From a virus, in the IMG/VR virus record IMGVR_UViG_3300049489_000375, positions 1 through 20,979 of that record: a DNA stretch of 20,979 nt, one strand, 5' to 3'. The notes under the pieces were generated by a model that worked only from the letters and a program-made list of their open reading frames with translations, was not told where the DNA came from and made no database searches. The translations under genes and the position numbers were made by a program. Every line of letters starts with the position of its first letter. Within the stretch, counting starts at the first letter, position 1. This document shows, piece by piece, positions 1 to 4,292 of the stretch.

Positions 1-154
1 TCTTAATCGTGCGAGTTGTTTCAACACTCACAAATGCGTGTCCACAACACGGACACGATTGATAGGCGCAAGCAACCTTGGTATGACACTTGGGACAATA
101 CTTGCCAATTTTCGGCTCTTTGTAACCGGCGGGCTTGCTGTAATTCTTTCCCAT
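1..154 (-). CDS. Small zinc-ribbon protein, C-terminus outside window
   Basis: Reading leftward from an ATG at 154, an open frame runs off the left edge. It is preceded by AAGGAG with a 6-nt spacer. The visible 51 residues begin MGKNYSKPAGYKEPK and contain CPKC at about residues 20-23 and CPCCGH about ten residues later. This paired-cysteine arrangement is typical of a zinc ribbon. Zinc ribbons of this size bind nucleic acid or protein, but nothing indicates which applies here, and I do not recognise the family. It has its own sigma-70-type promoter at 195-222. The 3' end is missing, so its full length is unknown. Confidence 0.75.
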   Translation of the reverse strand, partial: MGKNYSKPAGYKEPKIGKYCPKCHTKVACAYQSCPCCGHAFVSVETTRTIK

Positions 155-194
155 TCGTTTCTCCTTGGTTAGATGTGTGACTGATTACTCCCTC

Positions 195-222
195 ATTATA
201 TACCTATATATCGGTATGTCAA
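195..222 (-). promoter_or_regulatory. Sigma-70-type promoter of the left-edge gene
   Basis: On the minus strand TTGACA (222-217) is followed after 16 bp by TATAAT (200-195). The spacer contains CCGATA and the -10 is followed by GAGGG. These features are shared with four other promoters in the region (824, 1949, 2517, 3507). Confidence 0.8.
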
Positions 223-253
223 TACATAAATATAAGATAAAAAAGCAATTTTG

Positions 254-271
254 TTTGGCATGAGATTTGCT
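254..271 (+). promoter_or_regulatory. Sigma-54-type -24/-12 motif, copy 1
   Basis: TTTGGCATGAGATTTGCT matches the RpoN consensus TGGCAYG-N4-TTGCW, with the required GG-N10-GC spacing. It points rightward into a GC-rich hairpin segment with no gene. Promoter activity is inferred from the motif only. Confidence 0.5.
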
Positions 272-366
272 GTTCCCCTCCATCGGGGGGCGCGGGGGCG
301 CGGCTTACCCACCCGATTGGGTGGTCCCCTCCCCCCCCGATTGGGGGGAGGGGTTGCCCGCCATCA
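272..366. repeat. GC-rich hairpin segment of the intergenic repeat family
   Basis: The segment contains successive stem-loops: CCCTCC/GGGGGG around ATC, CCACCCGATTGGGTGG, and an 11-12 bp C-rich stem closed by GATT near 331-355. It resembles the segments after the sigma-54-like motifs at 959, 2042 and 2576. No U tract follows on the minus strand, so it is not an obvious terminator for the gene at 367-777. I see no coding sequence in it. Confidence 0.5.
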
Positions 367-777
367 TCACACCTCACACACCAAAGTCTTGGAAATGTGT
401 GCGGTTTCGACCACCTTGCACTTGCCACCCGCACGAAGGGGGGTCTTGTAGTAGAACGACAGAGCCTCGAAATCCTTGGAGATGGGCCGCACCGTCACGT
501 TGACCATGTGCTTGCCGTCAGTTGTGGAATCGCAAAGGTACTTGCCCTCCACCTTGACGCGACCAACCGCCTTACGCAGTTCGGGCAATTGTTCCCGCGT
601 GATGCGAATGGAATTCTGGTAACGCATATTCCATTCGTCATCGTTGACCTTGATCGTTTCGACACGGCCCGCGAAATCCTCCAATTGCCTGCCGTACTTC
701 TGAACACTTTCGACAGTCCGAGTGAAGTCCTTGGTAGCGCGTGCGATGGCCTTGGCGAGATTGTCACTGAACGTCAT
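367..777 (-). CDS. Hypothetical 136-residue phage protein
   Basis: The ATG at 777 is preceded by AAGGAG with an 8-nt spacer, and TGA is at 367-369. The sigma-70-type promoter at 824-851 lies just upstream. The 136-residue product starts MTFSDNLAKAIARATKDF. Its N-terminal 45 residues look helical and charged. The C-terminal half is rich in beta-type stretches, including KHMVNVTVRPI and EALSFYYKTP. I do not recognise it and see no catalytic motif or membrane segment. A long open frame on the opposite strand (397-861) is antisense shadow. The strong ribosome site and promoter favour this frame. Confidence 0.8.
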   Translation of the reverse strand: MTFSDNLAKAIARATKDFTRTVESVQKYGRQLEDFAGRVETIKVNDDEWNMRYQNSIRITREQLPELRKAVGRVKVEGKYLCDSTTDGKHMVNVTVRPISKDFEALSFYYKTPLRAGGKCKVVETAHISKTLVCEV

Positions 778-823
778 TTCTCGATCTCCTTGTGTGATGT
801 GGTACTGAACACGTTACACCCTC

Positions 824-851
824 ATTATATAATAGGTATCGGCACTGTCAA
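824..851 (-). promoter_or_regulatory. Sigma-70-type promoter of the 367-777 gene
   Basis: The minus strand reads TTGACA (851-846), a 16-bp spacer containing CCGATA, and TATAAT (829-824), followed by GAGGG. It is the same promoter form as at 195-222. Confidence 0.85.
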
Positions 852-891
852 TAGGCTTTGATTAGATATTTTCGGAATTATTTTCTTTGTG

Positions 892-976
892 TTTGGCACG
901 CTATTTGCTATCCCTCTATTGGGTGGTTTGCGTTTGGCATGAAATTTGCTGTGCGTTTTTTGGCATGAGATTTGCT
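892..976 (+). promoter_or_regulatory. Triple cluster of sigma-54-type motifs (copies 2-4)
   Basis: Three 18-bp copies face rightward at 892-909 (TTTGGCACGCTATTTGCT, a full consensus match), 933-950 and 959-976. All keep GG-N10-GC. They start about 41 bp beyond the -35 of the divergent sigma-70-type promoter at 824-851. No plus-strand gene lies downstream before the minus-strand terminator at 1061-1087. Promoter function is inferred. Confidence 0.55.
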
Positions 977-1060
977 AGTCCCCCCTATCGGGTGGCGCGC
1001 GCGCGCCCCCTAACCCCCCGATGGAGGGGTGCGGCGCAGCAGGCTGTTTTGGCAAATACA
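977..1060. repeat. GC-rich structured segment after the motif cluster
   Basis: A C-rich/G-rich hairpin (CCCCCCTATCGGGTGG), a GCGCGCGCGC run and a second hairpin (CCCCCCGATGGAGGGG) follow directly after the motif triplet. The order matches the second half of the elements at 2081 and 2612. The segment ends with TTTTGGCAAATA, a partial echo of the sigma-54-type motif also seen at 2707-2718. No coding sequence is seen. Confidence 0.45.
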
Positions 1061-1087
1061 ATAAAAAACCCCCCGAATAGAGGAGGG
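1061..1087 (-). terminator. Rho-independent terminator of the tRNA-like/zinc-protein operon
   Basis: On the minus strand CCCTCC, a 7-nt loop and GGGGGG (one G-T pair) are followed by TTTTTTAT. It lies downstream of the RNA genes at 1176-1490 and plausibly ends the transcript started at 1949-1976. Confidence 0.65.
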
Positions 1088-1133
1088 ATGCTCGCAGTAC
1101 GAGTGTCACTCTATCGAGGGGTTAATGTGGATT

Positions 1134-1149
1134 GGGTGCTAGCACCCAC
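1134..1149. repeat. Perfect 16-bp palindrome
   Basis: TGGGTGCTAGCACCCA is its own reverse complement. Two smaller inverted repeats (CTCG/CGAG and GAGTG/CACTC) lie close by at about 1090-1115. The site sits between tRNA-like RNA B and the terminator. It could be an RNA hairpin or a protein-binding site, and nothing distinguishes the two. Confidence 0.5.
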
Positions 1150-1175
1150 AAACGTCTGTCCCACTACAGTATCAG

Positions 1176-1308
1176 TGTCCACCACTGGATTCGAACCAGC
1201 AAAGCAGTCTCAACTTACTTTATAAACCCACATACCCTAGAGCTTATGAGGCTTTCGAGCCGCACGATGTTTAAGCGCTGCACAACGTGCGTTATGTTGT
1301 TAGTGGAC
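1176..1308 (-). ncRNA. tRNA-like RNA B with an insertion in the anticodon region
   Basis: The 5' GTCCACT (1308-1302) pairs with the 3' GGTGGAC (1183-1177) as a 7-bp acceptor stem with one G-T pair, followed by a discriminator A. A T arm with loop TTCGAAT and a 5-bp stem lies at 1184-1200. A possible D stem is CAAC/GTTG with a 9-nt loop, but that loop lacks the usual GG, and position 8 is not T. Between the D-like and T arms are about 90 nt instead of the usual 22-40. They include a GGCT-CGAA-AGCC tetraloop hairpin. No CCA is encoded. The total is 133 nt, too long for a normal tRNA. It could be an interrupted tRNA, a decayed tRNA or a tRNA mimic, and no anticodon can be assigned. Confidence 0.5.
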
Positions 1309-1322
1309 AAGCAAAATAAGGC

Positions 1323-1490
1323 TGCGGGTCGCGAGCATCGAACTCGCTTATGCGTTATCGTTTCAACCGCCTAGATGTGTGACGCTGTTCTAATCTCACA
1401 CACAGCGAGTATTAAAGCGTATTAGCGGTGCAACTTGTACTTCGTCGCCAACTTACTTAGATAACTCCGATGCCCAACCGGCCCACCCGC
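1323..1490 (-). ncRNA. tRNA-like RNA A with a ~100-nt insertion in the anticodon loop
   Basis: The 5' GCGGGTG (1490-1484) pairs with GACCCGC (1330-1324) over six of seven positions, followed by discriminator A. The T arm at 1331-1347 has a perfect 5-bp stem and loop TTCGATG. The D arm is CCG-GTTGGGCAT-CGG with the expected GG. Next comes GTTAT, whose complement ATAAC occurs just before the T arm, so a 5-bp anticodon stem forms if about 105 nt between them loops out or is removed. The insert contains nested inverted repeats (CGCTGT/ACAGCG, GTGTGA/TCACAC, ACCGC/GCGGT). It is shorter than ordinary group I introns. The interrupted-tRNA reading is inference. Position 8 is G, which is atypical. Confidence 0.5.
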
Positions 1491-1568
1491 ATATTGTTTT
1501 AATGGACTATCGCAATCTTTCTACAATTTTCCCAGTGTGCCATATTGCAGGCTCTTGGCGTTTGCAGA

Positions 1569-1748
1569 CTAGTCCGAAGAATCTACTTCATATTGAATCT
1601 TGCAAATTGGGCAACTATAGTACGAATAACAACGCCACGTAGCAGACCGCACCACTTCGGGCATGTGACCCTTGGCACGGCACTCCGTCAATTCGACGGG
1701 ATTTTCTTTCCAACCATTCATCAGACCGAGATTCTTCACGTTTTCCAT
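1569..1748 (-). CDS. Small Cys-containing hypothetical protein
   Basis: The ATG at 1748 is preceded by GGAG with an 8-nt spacer, and the stop is TAG at 1569-1571. The product is 59 residues, starting MENVKNLGLMNGWKENP. It has a Cys at about residue 23, a His at about 28, and CPIC near residues 46-49, a possible metal-binding set. It lies 2 nt after the stop of the gene at 1751-1930 and is clearly co-transcribed with it. An upstream ATG at 1778 is in frame but sits inside the preceding gene and lacks a ribosome site, so I prefer 1748. The family is not recognised. Confidence 0.7.
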   Translation of the reverse strand: MENVKNLGLMNGWKENPVELTECRAKGHMPEVVRSATWRCYSYYSCPICKIQYEVDSSD

Positions 1749-1750
1749 TT

Positions 1751-1930
1751 TCAAAACTCCAAGTAGGGACGTAGCCATTCGTACTCATCCATATCAAATT
1801 CTTCTGCAATCTCCAGCATTGCACTAGCTGTTGCGTCAGGCAGATCGTCGTCTAACACCAACGCAAGTTCGTTTTTCGCTTCGCGTATACGCACGCCAAG
1901 CGAACCAAGCGATTCGAGTTTCATCATCAT
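1751..1930 (-). CDS. Small acidic hypothetical protein, first gene of operon
   Basis: Three consecutive ATG codons occur at 1930, 1927 and 1924. AAGGAG lies 4, 7 and 10 nt upstream of them, so 1930 or 1927 is the likely start. The product is 57-59 residues, starting MMMKLESLGSLGVRIREAKNEL and ending in an acidic segment (LEIAEEFDMDEYEWLRP) before TGA at 1751-1753. It looks like a small helical protein and I do not recognise it. The sigma-70-type promoter at 1949-1976 is immediately upstream. The next gene starts 2 nt downstream, and the tRNA-like RNAs follow on the same strand. Confidence 0.75.
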   Translation of the reverse strand: MMMKLESLGSLGVRIREAKNELALVLDDDLPDATASAMLEIAEEFDMDEYEWLRPYLEF

Positions 1931-1948
1931 CGTTCTCCTTGTCCCTTT

Positions 1949-1976
1949 ATTATACTATACTTATCGTCTATGTCAA
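1949..1976 (-). promoter_or_regulatory. Sigma-70-type promoter of the 1930-1176 operon
   Basis: The minus strand has TTGACA (1976-1971), a 16-bp spacer containing GACGATA, and TATAAT (1954-1949). It belongs to the same promoter family as the others in this region and drives two small genes and probably the tRNA-like RNAs. Confidence 0.85.
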
Positions 1977-2016
1977 GCCCCTAACTAAAGAAATAAAAAA
2001 AATAATTTTGTTTGTG

Positions 2017-2059
2017 TTTGGCACGCCATTTTCTTGGCACGTTTGGCACGCTATTTGCT
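2017..2059 (+). promoter_or_regulatory. Sigma-54-type motif copy 5 with a degenerate partner
   Basis: TTTGGCACGCTATTTGCT at 2042-2059 is a full match to the -24/-12 consensus. A degenerate copy at 2017-2034 has TTTCT instead of TTGCT, so it lacks the -12 GC. An extra TTGGCACG lies between them, so the site looks partly duplicated. It faces rightward into the structured repeat at 2060-2167. Confidence 0.55.
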
Positions 2060-2183
2060 AACACCCCCCAAATGGGGGGCCGCAGCCGATTAGATTAGGA
2101 AGTACATGCCTATTCTTTCCCCCCTATCGGGGGGCGAGGCCGCGCCCTCGCGCCACCCGTTGGGGGTATTTCAACTAACCAAT
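2060..2183 (+). ncRNA. Candidate small RNA / structured repeat R1
   Basis: No gene lies here. A CCCCCC-AAAT-GGGGGG hairpin comes first. Next is the repeat core GCAGCCGATTAGATTAGGAA (2082-2101) with TACATGCCTATTC after it, then CCCCCCTATCGGGGGG and a GC-rich tail ending near 2167. The same order recurs at 2594-2716 and, without the first hairpin, at 4000-4080. A sigma-54-type motif lies just upstream and a strong hairpin at 2184-2210 just downstream. Transcription is inferred only. Confidence 0.4.
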
Positions 2184-2210
2184 AAAAAAAGCCCCCCTTT
2201 CGGGGGGCTT
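2184..2210 (-). terminator. Rho-independent terminator of the acidic-protein gene
   Basis: The minus strand reads AGCCCCCC-GAAA-GGGGGGCT followed by a run of T. It begins 12 nt after the stop of the gene at 2222-2461. Confidence 0.9.
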
Positions 2211-2221
2211 CCTCTCACATT

Positions 2222-2461
2222 CTATTCGTCGCCGTAATAGCCATAATCTTCATCGGTGCCCCACCCACAAGAGCGGAGCACATCAGCATCGGCCTCCACA
2301 TCGTCGCGGAACCCGTCCCACGGCTCGTCGTCGATGCAGTCGTCCTCATACTCGTCGTACTCGGACATATCATCACCCAGATTGTCGAGGTAGGCATTGT
2401 ATTCCTCCTCGTCAGCCGCCGTCCAACCTTCACGCGAATCTTGAAATTCTCGGTACGTCAT
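2222..2461 (-). CDS. Very acidic 79-residue protein, possible DNA mimic
   Basis: Three ATG codons in a row occur at 2467, 2464 and 2461. GGAG at 2472-2469 leaves a 7-nt spacer only for 2461, which I take as the start. The product (MTYREFQDSREGW...) has 30 Asp/Glu in 79 residues, only four Arg and no Lys, giving a predicted net charge near -26. Several Tyr and Trp are interspersed. Small proteins this acidic in phages include DNA mimics such as Ocr and inhibitors of host DNA-binding proteins. That role is inference, because no sequence family is recognised. The gene stands alone, with its own promoter (2517-2544) and strong terminator (2184-2210), and has a leader of about 45 nt. Confidence 0.8.
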   Translation of the reverse strand: MTYREFQDSREGWTAADEEEYNAYLDNLGDDMSEYDEYEDDCIDDEPWDGFRDDVEADADVLRSCGWGTDEDYGYYGDE

Positions 2462-2516
2462 CATCATACTCCAAAATGTGAGAGAGAGAAGAAACCAACC
2501 GTCCTTTCGTGCCCTC

Positions 2517-2544
2517 ATTCTATCATATTATATCGGCCTGTCAA
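2517..2544 (-). promoter_or_regulatory. Sigma-70-type promoter of the acidic-protein gene
   Basis: The minus strand reads TTGACA (2544-2539), 16 bp containing CCGATA, and TAGAAT (2522-2517), then GAGGG. It has one mismatch from the -10 consensus and is otherwise the same family form. Confidence 0.8.
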
Positions 2545-2575
2545 TAGGTAAAACTAAAATAAAAAAAACATTTTA

Positions 2576-2593
2576 TTTGGCACGACATTTGCT
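2576..2593 (+). promoter_or_regulatory. Sigma-54-type motif copy 6
   Basis: TTTGGCACGACATTTGCT matches the full -24/-12 consensus with GG-N10-GC. It faces rightward, 32 bp beyond the -35 of the divergent sigma-70-type promoter. Confidence 0.55.
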
Positions 2594-2716
2594 AACTATC
2601 CCCCCCATTTGGCGCAGCCGGTTGGATTAGGAAGTACATGCATATTCATTACCCCGCTATCGGGGGGTGCGGGGCCGCCCCCTCGCCACCCGTTGGAGGG
2701 GCATTATTTTGGCAAA
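2594..2716 (+). ncRNA. Candidate small RNA / structured repeat R2
   Basis: The segment is non-coding. From 2612 it repeats the element at 2081: a GCAGCCGGTTGGATTAGGAA core, then TACATGCATATTCATTACCCC, a C/G hairpin around TATC, and GCCGCCCCCTCGCCACCCGTTGG. It ends in TTTTGGCAAATA before the terminator at 2717. The upstream sigma-54-type motif and downstream hairpin delimit a unit of about 120 nt. Confidence 0.4.
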
Positions 2717-2742
2717 TAAAAAACCCCCCTTTCGGGGGGCTT
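2717..2742 (-). terminator. Rho-independent terminator of the 3463-2747 operon
   Basis: The minus strand reads GCCCCCC-GAAA-GGGGGG followed by TTTTTTATTT. It starts 5 nt after the stop of the gene at 2747-2950. Confidence 0.85.
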
Positions 2743-2746
2743 TCTC

Positions 2747-2950
2747 CTAATCGCAAACGATTTCAATTTTGCACAACTCTGGATCATCCAGAAGGAATCC
2801 GGCCTCAGTGCCAGATCGGTCAGAAATCAACTGAATCGCGGGAGCATACTCCTCTTTGCCCCTCATTTTGATCAGTTGTCCGGTGACGATCCAAGGACGA
2901 CCATGAGACACGTAATGCAACACAACTCTCGCGGGACGACCAAGTTTCAT
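2747..2950 (-). CDS. Hypothetical 67-residue protein, last gene of operon
   Basis: The ATG at 2950 is preceded by GGGGA with a 7-nt spacer, and TAG is at 2747-2749. The product begins MKLGRPARVVLHYVSHGRPW. It alternates beta-type and charged segments and contains LLDDPELCKIEIV near the end. I see no motif or membrane segment and do not recognise it. It is the third gene of the operon started at 3507-3534, and the terminator at 2717-2742 follows directly. Confidence 0.75.
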   Translation of the reverse strand: MKLGRPARVVLHYVSHGRPWIVTGQLIKMRGKEEYAPAIQLISDRSGTEAGFLLDDPELCKIEIVCD

Positions 2951-2967
2951 TTTGTTTCCCCTAAAGA

Positions 2968-2983
2968 CCCCCCACGCGGGGGG
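2968..2983 (-). other. Intercistronic C/G hairpin without U tract
   Basis: A CCCCCC-ACGC-GGGGGG stem-loop lies between the genes at 3004-3201 and 2747-2950. On the minus strand it is followed by TCTTTAG only, so it is at best a weak terminator. It has the same position as the hairpins at 3229, 4380, 4764 and 5025. Confidence 0.6.
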
Positions 2984-3003
2984 CCTTGGTTACGGATTGG
3001 ACA

Positions 3004-3201
3004 CTAAACGGCGGGTTGAGCGTAGGGACGCACGTTGACGATGTGAGCACGGCGGAATGATCGCCAACCGTTCTCGGTCATCAACTTCCATCCCCATTCG
3101 TGTTCTTCGCGGACTTCGCCGCGATAGGTCTTTGTCTCCCCATTCTGAGCGGTGTACTCGAACTCGACCCACGATTCAATCTGAAGCGTAACTGTAGCCA
3201 T
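3004..3201 (-). CDS. Small hypothetical protein, paralogue of the gene at 4803-4988
   Basis: The ATG at 3201 is preceded by GGGAG with a 7-nt spacer. The 65-residue product (MATVTLQIESWVEFEYT...) is rich in Trp, Tyr and charged residues and looks like a small beta-barrel-type fold. It matches the protein at 4803-4988 at 48 of the first 56 positions, diverging only at the C-terminus. The family is not recognised. Conserved blocks are GETKTYRGEVREEH and LMTENGWRSFRRA. An in-frame upstream start at 3219 is possible but has no ribosome site. It lies between the genes at 3266-3463 and 2747-2950 in one operon. Confidence 0.8.
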   Translation of the reverse strand: MATVTLQIESWVEFEYTAQNGETKTYRGEVREEHEWGWKLMTENGWRSFRRAHIVNVRPYAQPAV

Positions 3202-3228
3202 TGGACTACTCCCAAACACGTTGATCTC

Positions 3229-3252
3229 AGCCCCCCCACAGCGGGGGGGGCT
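3229..3252 (-). other. Intercistronic C/G hairpin with ACAGC loop
   Basis: An AGCCCCCCC/GGGGGGGCT stem with loop ACAGC (plus strand) starts about 14 nt after the stop of the gene at 3266-3463. No U tract follows, so it may stabilise or partly terminate the operon transcript. Confidence 0.6.
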
Positions 3253-3265
3253 TATCCCACACTAA

Positions 3266-3463
3266 CTATCGGGTTCTCGTTCCCTCCCAATCGTAATCAA
3301 ACAGACGATCAATTTCATTGTCCAGTAACGCCCTGGCAGATAGCAGACCTAGAGCTAACTCACTGCCATATCCGTTGATTGTGATAAGATCAGAAAGTTG
3401 GCGACGAACTGCCCGCAACGAATCCATAGCACCAATAGCAGCAATAGTGTCGATCTTAGCCAT
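3266..3463 (-). CDS. Hypothetical 65-residue helical protein, first gene of operon
   Basis: The ATG at 3463 is preceded by AAGGA with a 9-nt spacer. The product begins MAKIDTIAAIGAMDSLRAVRRQLSDL. It appears almost entirely helical, with alternating hydrophobic and charged residues, and ends in the acidic stretch DNEIDRLFDYDWEGTRTR. I do not recognise it. It is the promoter-proximal gene of a three-gene operon (3463 to 2747) driven from 3507-3534, with hairpins after the first two genes and a terminator after the third. Confidence 0.75.
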   Translation of the reverse strand: MAKIDTIAAIGAMDSLRAVRRQLSDLITINGYGSELALGLLSARALLDNEIDRLFDYDWEGTRTR

Positions 3464-3506
3464 CCCGCGATTCCTTGTGTTAGTGTTTCGTTCCCGTTAC
3501 ACCCTC

Positions 3507-3534
3507 ATTGTACTATAGTTATCGTCCATGTCAA
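3507..3534 (-). promoter_or_regulatory. Sigma-70-type promoter of the 3463-2747 operon
   Basis: The minus strand reads TTGACA (3534-3529), 16 bp containing GACGATA, and TACAAT (3512-3507), then GAGGG. It belongs to the conserved early-type promoter set of this region. Confidence 0.8.
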
Positions 3535-3574
3535 TAGGTATTCTTTACGGAAAAAAGAATTTATTTTGTGTTTT

Positions 3575-3637
3575 TTTGGCACGATAATTGCTACGCAAAT
3601 GCCATGCCAAAACTGCTACTGCAAATGCCATGCCAAA
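3575..3637. promoter_or_regulatory. Sigma-54-type motifs copies 7-9, in opposing orientations
   Basis: One copy faces right (3575-3592, TTTGGCACGATAATTGCT). Two face left (3594-3611 and 3620-3637, reading TTTGGCATGGCATTTGC on the minus strand). All retain GG-N10-GC. The leftward copies point toward the sigma-70-type promoter at 3507-3534 and its operon, so they could in principle also drive it. Confidence 0.5.
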
Positions 3638-3649
3638 AAATAAATAAAA

Positions 3650-4100
3650 AAAATAAATATCTTTCGAGGGATGACCATACCCCCCATAAGATAAAAAAAT
3701 AAAAAAAAATAGCTATCTTTCGGGGGGGGGCCATACCCCCCGGCGGACTGGGTTATATTAGCTAGTACATGCCTATTCATTACCCCACTTTTGACTAACA
3801 CCACACCCCCCATCGGACTGGGTTATATTAGCTAGTACAGACCTGGCAATTGACCCCACTTTCAGCTAACTACCATACCCCCCATTGGGGCAGCCGATTA
3901 CATCGGCTAATACATGTGCAAATCTCATGCCAAACCATGCCTGAGCAAATACCATGCCAAATAATATTATCTTTCGGGTGGGCATCATACCCCCCAAGCG
4001 AGCCGGTTAGATCAGCAAGTACATGTGTGTTCAATACCCCGCTATCGGGGGGTGCGGCCCCGCCCCCTCGCCCCCCGATGGATGGGTAGTTTATAGAGAC
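3650..4100. repeat. Non-coding array of degenerate repeats
   Basis: There is no credible gene here. Three copies of a TATCTTTCG-G-run unit ending in CATACCCCCC (about 3658-3684, 3713-3740 and 3968-3994) alternate with four copies of a GGTTAGATTAG-AAGTACAT unit (3744-3790, 3814-3862, 3889-3918, 4000-4080). Copies at 3744 and 3814 share GGACTGGGTTATATTAGCTA. Two leftward sigma-54-type motifs are embedded (3917-3934, 3944-3961). Spacing is irregular and copies are diverged, so this is not a CRISPR array. It looks like successive duplication of the structured element found singly at 2081 and 2612. Confidence 0.6.
3917..3961 (-). promoter_or_regulatory. Sigma-54-type motifs copies 10-11, leftward
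   Basis: On the minus strand TTTGGCATGAGATTTGCA (3934-3917) and TTTGGCATGGTATTTGCT (3961-3944) both keep GG-N10-GC. They sit inside the repeat array, and function is inferred. Confidence 0.5.
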
Positions 4101-4124
4101 AAAAAAGCCCCTCTTTCGAGGGGC
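4101..4124 (-). terminator. Rho-independent terminator of the 5362-4131 operon
   Basis: The minus strand reads GCCCCTC-GAAA-GAGGGGC followed by TTTTTTG. It starts 7 nt after the stop of the gene at 4131-4292. Confidence 0.9.
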
Positions 4125-4130
4125 GCGTTG

Positions 4131-4292
4131 TTACTGTTTGATTAGTATGTCAATGACGTGATCGAGTTCCTTCACGCACTCCTTGAGTCTATCTTTCGGT
4201 ATACCCTCGGGCAGAATGAATGCCTCTGCTCGTATGTCAGTACGAATGTTCTGTACCTTACGAATCAGATAGTACTTGTCACTCATACTCAT
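4131..4292 (-). CDS. Hypothetical 53-residue protein, last gene of operon
   Basis: The ATG at 4292 is preceded by GGGAG with a 4-nt spacer, and a second ATG at 4286 has a 10-nt spacer. The product (MSMSDKYYLIRKVQNIRTDI...) ends DHVIDILIKQ before TAA at 4131-4133. It is charged and probably helical in its second half. The family is not recognised. The first 14 nt overlap the end of the membrane-peptide gene at 4279-4368, implying translational coupling. A strong terminator follows at once. Confidence 0.7.
   Translation of the reverse strand: MSMSDKYYLIRKVQNIRTDIRAEAFILPEGIPKDRLKECVKELDHVIDILIKQ

Noticed and set aside
397-861. 154-codon rightward open frame
   Set aside because: It is antisense to the 367-777 gene, has no ribosome site, and runs through that gene's promoter.
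1061-1500. Single tmRNA gene
   Set aside because: There are two separate acceptor/T-arm sets, each pairing with its own 5' end. No tag reading frame ending in an Ala-Ala-type tail was seen.
3650-4100. CRISPR array
   Set aside because: Repeats are diverged, of unequal length and irregularly spaced, with no constant spacers and no cas genes.
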